A DNA stretch of 23,927 nucleotides from Candidatus Mnemosynella bozhongmuii (GTDB lineage: Archaea; Halobacteriota; Archaeoglobi; Mnemosynellales; Mnemosynellaceae), in NCBI GenBank assembly GCA_014361165.1, contig JACIWD010000124.1, positions 1 through 23,927 on the forward strand. The letters are read 5' to 3'. The position numbers and the translations under genes were made by a program. Positions 7,945 to 13,428 of this stretch are shown here, piece by piece (position 1 is the first letter of the stretch; every line of letters begins with the position of its first letter). Below the pieces are notes generated by a model. It was not told where the DNA came from and searched no databases. It saw only the letters and a program-made list of their open reading frames with translations.

Positions 7945-8889
7945 ATGAAGAATTCGCTCATCGAGAGAACACTTGAAGTTCTGCATGAAGCAGGATTTGC
8001 TGTTTCCGAGATTTGTTCCTATCGTTCGAGAAGCTTTGATCTGGCAGCAAGGAGAGATGAACTCTTAATCCTTCTCAAGCTCCTCTCAAATATCGATGGG
8101 ATAAACAGAGAGATTGCAGAGGAGATGAAGAGAATAGCGGCCTATCTGAGCGGATCTCCGGTGATCGTGGGAGAAAGGGTTGGTTTCAGACCGCTTGAGA
8201 GAGGTGTGGTTTATTACCGCTATGACATTCCATCGGTGAGTGTCGAAACACTTTATGATTATCTTGTTGAGGACTCCCCTCCCCTTGTCTATTCCTCTCC
8301 CGGAGGTTTCTATGTTTCGATTGACGGAGAGGCTCTGAGAAGAAGGAGGCTCGAAGAGGGCCTCTCTCTCGGAGATATAGCCTCCTATCTGGGAACATCC
8401 AGAAGAACAATCAGCAAGTATGAAGAGGGAATGGATGCGACAATTGACAATGCCTTGAAGCTTGAGGAACTCCTTGGCGCTGTGCTGATAAAGAGCATCG
8501 ATTTCCTGAACATCAGAAAACCGGTTGAGATCGATGAAAACATAGAGGCGAAGCTGAATGAGATTGAGAAGCTCGTGATTGAGAGGTTGAAGAATCTCGG
8601 TTTCGATGTTCTCCCGACACTTCACTCTCCATTCGACACGATCTCAAAAGATGAACTCTCAACACTTCTCGTTACAGTTCACAGAAGAATTGAAGCTCTG
8701 AAGAGGAGAGCAAGATTGCTGAGAAGTCTCTCGGAAATTGCATGTGCTCACTCTGTATTCATCCTGGACTCATCCTGTTCGGTTCCAAAGAATATAGAGG
8801 GCAATCCGGTTGTTAACAGAGAGGAACTTGAAGATTTTGATGATTCAAAGGAGCTGATAGAGGTCATATACGAGAGGAGCGAGAACTGA
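7945..8889 (+). CDS. Archaeal HTH-type regulator, COG1395 family
   Basis: This 314-residue predicted transcription factor belongs to a family widely kept in Euryarchaeota. The N-terminal 110 residues are an uncharacterised alpha/beta domain (FDLAARRDELLILLKLLSNIDGIN). A Cro/C1-type HTH follows at about 131-185: LRRRRLEEGLSLGDIASYLG, then TSRRTISKYEEG and AIDNALKLEELLG-like helix ends (here TIDNALKLEELLGAVL). The last 120 residues include the conserved GFDVLPTLHSPFDTISKD and a short mixed domain. No operon partner is on the same strand close by, since BpsA has its own promoter 95 nt on. Targets are unknown. Confidence 0.85.
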   Translation: MKNSLIERTLEVLHEAGFAVSEICSYRSRSFDLAARRDELLILLKLLSNIDGINREIAEEMKRIAAYLSGSPVIVGERVGFRPLERGVVYYRYDIPSVSVETLYDYLVEDSPPLVYSSPGGFYVSIDGEALRRRRLEEGLSLGDIASYLGTSRRTISKYEEGMDATIDNALKLEELLGAVLIKSIDFLNIRKPVEIDENIEAKLNEIEKLVIERLKNLGFDVLPTLHSPFDTISKDELSTLLVTVHRRIEALKRRARLLRSLSEIACAHSVFILDSSCSVPKNIEGNPVVNREELEDFDDSKELIEVIYERSEN

Positions 8890-8922
8890 ATTCTTAACCT
8901 TTTCCCGCCATTACCAAAAAAA

Positions 8923-8931
8923 CTTAAATTT
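8923..8931 (+). promoter_or_regulatory. TATA-like box of bpsA
   Basis: CTTAAATTT lies within an A/T run at 8915-8934. It predicts a transcript start near 8953 and a leader of about 30 nt, which contains the strong ribosome site AGGAGGTGAG at 8971-8980 before ATG 8984. Confidence 0.45.
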
Positions 8932-8983
8932 TTTCGGGAGAACCTGAAATCGATTTCTCAGCCATTCCAGAGGAGGTGAGTGA

Positions 8984-10036
8984 ATGGAGGAAATCGTGAA
9001 GGAAGTGGAAAAAAGGGTCAGCATACCTGTTTATGAGGAAAGCATAGCGAGGGTGCTCTCTGCTCTGCTGAGCACCACCGACATCTGGGAACTCGTCAGT
9101 CTGAGTGAAGAACCTCTTCCCCTTGTTATGGCAATTCTTGAGGTTCTCAATGAAATGGGCTTTGTTGATTTCTCCGCGGAGCTCTCTCTAACCGAAAAGG
9201 GTCGCGAGCTCGTGGAGAGATATCAAATTTCTAAAACAGAGAGGCTGTTATGCGAGTGCTGCGGTGGAAGGGGTCTCAGTATTGAGAGCTTTAAGGAAAT
9301 TCTCAGGGACTTCATCTCTCTAACTTCGGGAAGACCCGAGCCAAAGCACGAGTTTGATCAGGCCTTTGTGACTCCGGAAACCGTTATTTCAAGAGTTGCA
9401 CTGATGCTTTCGAGAGGAGATCTCAAAGGAAAGGATGTTTTTGTTCTCGGAGATGATGATCTGATAAGCATTGCCCTGATGCTCACAGGTCTTCCCAGAA
9501 GAATTGCGGTGCTTGATATAGATGAAAGGCTGATCAGTTTCATTGAGGATGCGGCGTCGCAGATAGGATTTGAGAAAATAGATATCTTTGTTTTTGATCT
9601 CAGAGAACCTCTTCCGGATTATGCAAAGGGGAAATTCTCCACATTCATAACAGATCCTCCCGAGACCCCGGATGCGATAAGATGTTTCGTGGGAAGAGGA
9701 ATCTCGTCTCTCAGAGGCCCGGGATGTGCGGGATATTTTGGTCTGACGAGAATTGAGAGCTCTCTCGATAAGTGGAGGGAGCTCCAGAAGATTCTGCTCA
9801 ATGAGTTCAATGTTGTGATCACGGATGTGATAAAGGACTTCAACGAGTATGTGAACTGGGGATACATGGAGCACACAAAGGCATGGAAACTGACTCCGCT
9901 CAAATCTCATCCGAAAAGAAACTGGTACAGAAGCTACATGTTCAGAATTCAGACTCTGAGAAATTCGAAGGGTTTTGACGAGAAAATAAACATTTCAAAG
10001 GAACTTTACGAGGACGAGGAGAGTTCAACAACCTGA
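8984..10036 (+). CDS. bpsA: N4-bis(aminopropyl)spermidine synthase (branched-chain polyamine synthase)
   Basis: BpsA adds two aminopropyl groups from decarboxylated S-adenosylmethionine to spermidine, giving the quaternary branched polyamine of thermophiles and releasing methylthioadenosine. The 350 residues match the family. Seen: an N-terminal winged-helix-like domain (1-80), a Cys cluster C90/C92/C93 (LCECCGGRG), the linker EPKHEFDQAFVTPETVISRV, the Rossmann motif VFVLGDDDL at 152-160, the acidic strand VLDID at 176-180, and the catalytic TDPPETPD at 223-230. The C-terminus carries FNEYVNWGYME and the flexible acidic tail EDEESSTT. The start has a strong AGGAGGTGAG site. Methylthioadenosine made here would be a substrate for the MTAP at 343-1194. 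Confidence 0.92.
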   Translation: MEEIVKEVEKRVSIPVYEESIARVLSALLSTTDIWELVSLSEEPLPLVMAILEVLNEMGFVDFSAELSLTEKGRELVERYQISKTERLLCECCGGRGLSIESFKEILRDFISLTSGRPEPKHEFDQAFVTPETVISRVALMLSRGDLKGKDVFVLGDDDLISIALMLTGLPRRIAVLDIDERLISFIEDAASQIGFEKIDIFVFDLREPLPDYAKGKFSTFITDPPETPDAIRCFVGRGISSLRGPGCAGYFGLTRIESSLDKWRELQKILLNEFNVVITDVIKDFNEYVNWGYMEHTKAWKLTPLKSHPKRNWYRSYMFRIQTLRNSKGFDEKINISKELYEDEESSTT

Positions 10037-10126
10037 AAAACCTCTCCTCACCCTTTAAAAATCTGGTGTCACTTTTTGGGTGATCTCCGGAATCCTTCGG
10101 TTGAGAGCATGAAGCAAAGAGTTGAA

Positions 10127-10200
10127 TGGGTCCGTCCGGATTCGAACCGGAGACCTCCGCCGTGTGAGGGCGGCGTCATAACCAGCTAGACCACGGACCC
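10127..10200 (-). tRNA. tRNA-Val (anticodon CAC)
   Basis: On the minus strand the acceptor stem GGGTCCG pairs with CGGACCC, followed by discriminator A at 10127. The D arm is GTCTAGCTGGTTATGAC. The anticodon stem CCGCC/GGCGG closes loop CTCACAC, giving anticodon CAC for codon GUG. The T arm is CCGGTTCGAATCCGG, a perfect five-pair stem with the TTCGAAT loop. There is no intron, and CCA is not encoded (ATTC follows). A TATA-like box lies at 10223-10234. Confidence 0.97.
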
Positions 10201-10222
10201 TCAGAATTTCTTCACATTCTCA

Positions 10223-10234
10223 CTATATTAATTT
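10223..10234 (-). promoter_or_regulatory. TATA-like box of tRNA-Val
   Basis: The minus strand reads AATTAATATAGT, centred about 28 nt before the 5' end of the tRNA, as expected for an archaeal stable-RNA promoter. Confidence 0.6.
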
Positions 10235-10253
10235 GATGCTCCTCATCATAAAG

Positions 10254-10262
10254 CTTTTTAAG
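10254..10262 (+). promoter_or_regulatory. TATA-like box before the KaiC-like cluster
   Basis: CTTTTTAAG is centred about 28 nt before ATG 10287, predicting an almost leaderless message that would start the KaiC-like operon. Just downstream TTATAACA (10269-10276) resembles an element seen before gene B and before the homocysteine operon. Confidence 0.4.
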
Positions 10263-10286
10263 AAGTTGTTATAACAGTGTAATTGT

Positions 10287-10988
10287 ATGTCTCTAAAATT
10301 TTTCTTTGATAGGGTTCTCGGAGGGGATTTTCCAGAGGGTTCGATGATACTCATCGCTGGAGAACCCGGAACAGGAAAGACGATTTTCGTCTCCTCCATT
10401 GTAAATGAGAAGCTCTCCGAGGGAAAGAAAGTTCTTTTCATATCTTTCAATGAGACTGAAAGGGATTACTTTAAGTTCATGAAAAGCATCGGGCTTGAGC
10501 TCGACAGAGAGAATTTCAGATTCATGGAGCTCTTCACAGCCGGAGAGGAAGTTGCAAAAACCCAGCTGGGATTTATATACGAGGAGATTCAGAACTTTCA
10601 GCCGCAGGTCATCGTGATAGACTCTATAACATCCCTTCTCAGCTCTTTCGGAAAGAAAGAGGTGAGATCCTTCCTCCACACAAGTCTCGGAAAGTTCGTG
10701 AAGAGGGTTGGAGCAACTGCTTTCCTCATTGCAGAGAAGCCATTTGAATCTCAGGGAATTGGATATGGAGTTGAGGAGTTCGTTGTCGATGGACTCATCA
10801 TCCTGAGGTACGAGAAGGAGGGGGAGCATTACAGAAGAGTCATGGAAATTCCAAAGATGCGCGGGAGAAAAATCAGAAAACCAGCCTACGAATATGCAAT
10901 AACCGATGAAGGGCTCATCTTCTTCGACATTCCCGAACTCGAGAGAATCCCAGCAGACCACCTTCGAGAGAGTTACGAGTGGAATTGA
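10287..10988 (+). CDS. KaiC-like RecA-family ATPase domain (domain K1)
   Basis: This 233-residue single RecA fold belongs to the KaiC/RAD55-like ATPases common in archaea. Seen: FFDRVLGGDFPEGS at the N-terminus, Walker A GEPGTGKT at 25-32, Walker B QVIVIDSITSL with Asp112, the VGATAFLIAE strand at about 150, then VVDGLIILRYEKEGEHYRRVMEIPKMRGRKIRKPAYEYAITDEGLIFF at the end. The Glu-Glu pair of KaiC after the VLFIS strand is replaced by Asn-Glu-Thr (NETE at 55-58), so ATP turnover may be altered. It is intact. Gene A begins inside its last 83 nt in the +1 frame and has no good start of its own, so K1 and A may once have been, or may be read as, one two-domain protein. The precise role is unknown; such proteins often regulate motility or signalling. 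Confidence 0.85.
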   Translation: MSLKFFFDRVLGGDFPEGSMILIAGEPGTGKTIFVSSIVNEKLSEGKKVLFISFNETERDYFKFMKSIGLELDRENFRFMELFTAGEEVAKTQLGFIYEEIQNFQPQVIVIDSITSLLSSFGKKEVRSFLHTSLGKFVKRVGATAFLIAEKPFESQGIGYGVEEFVVDGLIILRYEKEGEHYRRVMEIPKMRGRKIRKPAYEYAITDEGLIFFDIPELERIPADHLRESYEWN

Positions 10989-11634
10989 GAAACTTGATGA
11001 GCTTGTGGGCGGAGGATTTTATCGCGATTCGATAACCCTGATCATCGGAAATACGGGGACTGGAAAGACAACCCTCGCGCTGCACTTCACATACAGAAAC
11101 GCTGAGGAAGGTAGAAAAGCACTTTTCGTGAGTTTTGAAGAGAGTGAGGAAGCCATTCTCAGAGCGATGAAGAATTATGGAATGGATTACGAGAAGGTGA
11201 GGGAGAATCTCAGAATCCTGAGTTGCGTTCCAGAGGCGCAGAGCCCGGTAAGTTACTTTGCGGATCTCCTCAACATAATTCAGAACTTTGGGATAGAGGT
11301 TGTTTTTATAGATTCTCTCACCGCTCTTAGAGAAAATGTGAGCGATGTGGAGCTCAGCAAGCTGGTGAGATATTTGCAGCTCACCGGAAGTTTCATCCCT
11401 CTTTATCGAGATCACACAATCAACGAGATACTCGATCTCATCTCCGTCGCTCTTTTCCGAGACCAAAACCACAGTTGCACCATTTGCTGTGAGATATCTT
11501 GTCAGAGAGATGAGATCCTGTCTGTAAGAATAGGATTCTTCATAGAGGACTTCGAAAAGACTCGTTCCATCAATGGCAACTCTCTGAGGTTTCAGCGATT
11601 CAACCCTCTCAACTATGGCATTTCTGAGTGTTAG
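10906..11634 (+). pseudogene. KaiC-like gene A, N-terminal part, cut at the inversion site
   Basis: The open frame codes a normal KaiC-like ATPase only as far as the 19-bp repeat (11371-11389). Seen in that part: TTFERVTSGIEKLDELVGGGF, Walker A GNTGTGKT at 48-55, the catalytic Glu-Glu pair in FVSFEESEEA (78-79), and Walker B VVFIDSLTAL with Asp136. After YLQLTG the frame continues for 80 codons (FIPLYRDHTINEI onward), which are simply the antisense of gene B and have no family character. The true C-terminal half lies on the minus strand at 12387-12632, in frame with this part through the repeat. Joined, they give about 236 residues. Only ATG 10906 is available as a standard start, inside K1 and without a clear ribosome site. 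Confidence 0.8.
11371..11389 (+). repeat. Left 19-bp inverted repeat (in gene A frame)
   Basis: TATTTGCAGCTCACCGGAA. In gene A it codes YLQLTG plus one base, just after Walker B. Identity to the right copy ends exactly at both sides (A versus C before, G versus A after, compared in one orientation). With its left flank it also forms a dyad GGTGAG-N10-CTCACC (11364-11385), which could be a protein-binding symmetry; the right copy lacks the matching left arm. Confidence 0.95.
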
Positions 11635-11795
11635 ACGGGCACCCTCACGTGGTTCTTCTCCGAAAAGAGTTATTCCTCCTCTCATCAGCTCAATTGATGG
11701 ACTCAGATCGAGAATTTCGACTGAGTTCTCAAATCCGAAACGATCAATCGTCATTCTCAGACTCTCTTCAGATTCCATGAGAGAGATCATGAGTG

Positions 11796-11806
11796 CTCTC
11801 TCTCTC
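11796..11806 (-). repeat. GA dinucleotide tract at the frame break of gene B
   Basis: The minus strand reads GAGAGAGAGAG. The frame of the Walker A half enters it and stops nine bases after it; the frame of the remaining half is offset by two bases. Loss of one GA, or gain of two, would fuse both frames. This could be slipped-strand phase variation, gene decay, or a sequencing error. Confidence 0.75.
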
Positions 11807-11995
11807 CTCTTTTCACTCCCTCGTTCAGAAAGTGGAGAGCGAACAGCGTTTTCCCTGCTCCTGGAGGTCCGCTGATCAGATAGACTCTTCGCGGGATGAG
11901 CCCTCCGCCGAGAATTTTATCGAGACCTTCAACGCCTGTACTGATTCTGTTCATCCCTTTATTCACCTTCCTTAAAAGAAATTGAGGGAACAAGG

Positions 11996-12004
11996 GATAT
12001 ATAA
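11996..12004 (-). promoter_or_regulatory. TATA-like box of gene B, inside the invertible segment
   Basis: The minus strand reads TTATATATC here, predicting a start near 11974 and a 20-nt leader containing GGAAGGTGA. The 60 nt upstream (12005-12065) are almost pure A/T and hold an immediate 9-bp tandem repeat TTTTATAAC (12017-12034) on the plus strand. Because the promoter moves with the segment, it transcribes B in one orientation and the antisense of A and K1 in the other. Confidence 0.55.
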
Positions 12005-12073
12005 CATTAACACTATTTTTATAACTTTTATAACAATTGTAAAAATGTTAATTTTTATTCAAAAAAGAGAGCT

Positions 12074-12373
12074 CTACGTTTTCCACCAGCTCAGAAGACT
12101 CACGAGCTCCTCGAGAGTTTCCGGTTTCTCTGTGAGCTTCAGCTTTTCAACAACTTCATTGATTACGAGAATTTCAAAGAATCTTGCGCTGTATTCACCG
12201 AAGAGATCTCTGAGGCCCTCCTTGAACTTCGCCGGATCTTCATAGGCAATCTCAAAACCTTTTCCGAGTTTTTTCTCGAGATGAGTTTCCAGAATATTCT
12301 CAAATGCCGGATTTGTCTTTCTGGCAGCTTCCCTCACGGCTGTAATGATTATATCTCTTGGAGATTCAATCAT
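12074..12373 (-). CDS. Small acidic helical protein of 99 residues inside the invertible segment
   Basis: It begins MIESPRDIIITAVREAARKT at ATG 12373, after a perfect AAAGGAGGT ribosome site and 13 nt beyond the stop of the gene A C-terminal half, so it is built as the next gene of the A operon. The body is predicted mostly helical (AFENILETHLEKKLGKGFEIAYEDPAKFKEGLRDLFGEYSARFFEILVINEVVEKLKL) and ends in Ser-Trp-Trp-Lys-Thr. No transmembrane segment, cysteine or recombinase motif is present; it is far too small for a tyrosine or serine recombinase. It faintly recalls small archaeal helical sensor-associated domains, but I cannot assign a family. It may be a partner of the KaiC-like proteins, since it travels with them. 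Confidence 0.75.
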   Translation of the reverse strand: MIESPRDIIITAVREAARKTNPAFENILETHLEKKLGKGFEIAYEDPAKFKEGLRDLFGEYSARFFEILVINEVVEKLKLTEKPETLEELVSLLSWWKT

Positions 12374-12386
12374 TTTTAAACCTCCT

Positions 12387-12632
12387 TTATTTTATCACGA
12401 TTCCTCCTTCAGTAATCTCATATCTGTGGATCTTCTTCGAATGATCGCTCCCTCTTGCCTTAAGCACAAGAAGTTTTCTGCACATCTTCCCATTCTCGAA
12501 CTCGTTCCACAGGAGGATTAGATTATCTGAAAGAGTGCTCACGCCAGTTTTCGGTATTCTGCTCAGGTTTCCATCGAGATTCATCGTCATGACAATCGCG
12601 ATCCTGTTCTTCTTTCCGGTGAGCTGCAAATA
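12387..12632 (-). pseudogene. KaiC-like gene A, C-terminal part, displaced by inversion
   Basis: Reading from the right repeat, the frame gives YLQLTGKKNRIAIVMTMNLD, then NLSRIPKTGVSTLSDNLILL and RKLLVLKARGSDHSKKIHRYEIT and stops after GGIVIK. This is the usual end of a KaiC-like RecA fold: the strand after Walker B, the LSDNLILL strand, and the KARGSDHSKKIHRYEIT tail. It has no promoter or credible start of its own; the bases before the repeat belong to gene B. It completes the A half at 10906-11389 exactly in frame. In the present orientation it is untranslated unless a chance GTG at 12647 is used. Confidence 0.85.
12614..12632 (-). repeat. Right 19-bp inverted repeat (in gene B frame)
   Basis: On the plus strand TTCCGGTGAGCTGCAAATA, the exact reverse complement of 11371-11389. 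In gene B it is read as SGELQI, near the C-terminal end of the first RecA domain, whereas in gene A the other strand is read as YLQLTG, directly after Walker B. The two copies therefore sit at non-equivalent places in the protein fold, so the identity is not paralogy. Confidence 0.95.
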
Positions 12633-12635
12633 GGT

Positions 12636-13427
12636 GTGAAGAAACACAGAAATTCAAGACATGAAAAGGGATATCATCGAATGAAGATTGATGACAGAGG
12701 AATTGCTGTTTATCCCAGGATTTATCCCGAGGACTTTTCGAGAAGTTTCGAGCAGAAAAAGATTCCTTCAGGGATCCCGGAGTTCGATGAGATGATAAGG
12801 GGAGGGATAGATAAGGGAACCATAACACTTGTGAGCGGCCCTCCCGGGATTGGGAAGACAACGCTGGTCTCTCACTTCATTACAAAGGCAGTGGAAAGTG
12901 GAGAGAAATCGGCGATCTATCTCTTTGATGAGAAGGCTGAAATGATGCTGAGGAGATGCGATGGCACGGGAATTCCGATGAGGAAGATGGTTGAGGAAGG
13001 GAAGCTTCTCATCAGGGAAATCGAACCTTTTGAATACACCTCGGAAGAATTCGTGCATATTGTGCTGAGAGATGTTGAGGAAAGAGATATTGAAGTTGTT
13101 TCGATTGACAGTCTTGACGGTTACGAACATTCTGTAAGAGGAGGAGAATTTGAGAAAGATCTCAGAGCACTGCTGAAATCTTTAGTGAATATGGGAGTTA
13201 CTGTTTTCATCGTCGATGATGTGGAGGAGCTGGAAAAAGCTATAGTAAGCGAGGGGCGTATCGGTCATGTTTCAGATAATGCAATCCTCATGCGTTTCAG
13301 AACTTCTTTAGAAAAAGATATCAGACTCAGAAGATTTATGGGAATTCTCAAGATGAGAGAAAGCGTCTTCGATAGAAAAATCGTGGAATTTGAGATAACA
13401 AATGAGGGAATAAAAATCGTGAAATAA
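12636..13427 (+). CDS. KaiC-like gene B, remainder: tail of domain 1 plus complete domain 2
   Basis: The frame is open from the repeat onward. The first 33 residues (KKHRNSRHEKGYHRMKIDDRGIAVYPRIYP) are the C-terminal end of a RecA domain, not a normal N-terminus. They match what the B half at 11371-11954 lacks. A second RecA domain follows: KKIPSGIPEFDEMIRGGIDKG, Walker A GPPGIGKT at 68-75, IYLFDEKAEMMLRRC in place of the KaiC Glu-Glu stretch, Walker B VVSIDSLDGYE, GVTVFIVDDVEE, and the end LRRFMGILKMRESVFDRKIVEFEIT. In the present orientation it lacks a promoter. The possible starts are GTG 12636 or ATG 12681, both weak. In the flipped orientation it is the C-terminal 264 residues of B. Confidence 0.8.
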   Translation: MKKHRNSRHEKGYHRMKIDDRGIAVYPRIYPEDFSRSFEQKKIPSGIPEFDEMIRGGIDKGTITLVSGPPGIGKTTLVSHFITKAVESGEKSAIYLFDEKAEMMLRRCDGTGIPMRKMVEEGKLLIREIEPFEYTSEEFVHIVLRDVEERDIEVVSIDSLDGYEHSVRGGEFEKDLRALLKSLVNMGVTVFIVDDVEELEKAIVSEGRIGHVSDNAILMRFRTSLEKDIRLRRFMGILKMRESVFDRKIVEFEITNEGIKIVK

Positions 13428-13428
13428 C

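Larger units (their letters stand above)
11371..11954 (-). pseudogene. KaiC-like gene B, N-terminal domain, cut at the inversion site and frameshifted
   Basis: Starting at ATG 11954 behind GGAAGGTGA (11962-11970), the frame gives MNRISTGVEGLDKILGGGLI and Walker A GPPGAGKT at 29-36. It stops at 11787 after GVKRGEREHS. A second frame starts at ATG 11790 (ATGA overlap) and supplies the expected continuation: ISLMESEESLRMTIDRFGF, Walker B RVAIDGTSLFE, NGATVVLVSEK and VDCVISIKRDETSGELQI, reaching the repeat. Beyond 11371 the minus frame stays open down to 10915, but this is antisense of A and K1. The frame break lies in a GA tract; losing one GA unit would restore GVKRGERALMISLMES. Joined across the repeat with 12633-13427 this gives a two-domain protein of about 458 residues. 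Confidence 0.8.
11371..12632. other. Proposed invertible DNA segment (1262 bp including its repeats)
   Basis: The segment is bounded by a perfect 19-bp inverted repeat. It holds, all on the minus strand, the C-terminal half of gene A, a 99-residue gene, a promoter, and the N-terminal half of gene B. Outside it lie the N-terminal half of A to the left and the remainder of B to the right, both on the plus strand. Reversing the segment joins A to A and B to B without loss or gain of a base and in frame at both junctions. Direct sequence facts are the repeat, strands and frames; inversion is the inference. Whether it still flips, and by which recombinase, cannot be told from here. Confidence 0.85.

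Noticed and set aside
10293..10961. Minus-strand open frame of 222 codons opposite K1
   Set aside because: Antisense shadow of a clear KaiC-like domain; no start signal.
10915..11790. Minus-strand open frame of 291 codons, apparently one long gene
   Set aside because: Only the part above 11371 is family-like (gene B half). The lower 150 codons are antisense of gene A and K1, created by the junction.
11371..12632. Insertion sequence or transposon in the KaiC-like cluster
   Set aside because: No transposase or target duplication is seen; the content is host gene halves that rejoin exactly on reversal, which fits inversion rather than insertion.
11371..12632. Inversion through homologous recombination between paralogous KaiC genes
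   Set aside because: In the rebuilt order A and B point the same way, so recombination between paralogues would delete, not invert; identity also stops abruptly at 19 bp.
10287..13427. A circadian clock (kai) locus
   Set aside because: The proteins are KaiC-like ATPases, a broad archaeal family. No KaiA or KaiB is present and there is no evidence for a clock.
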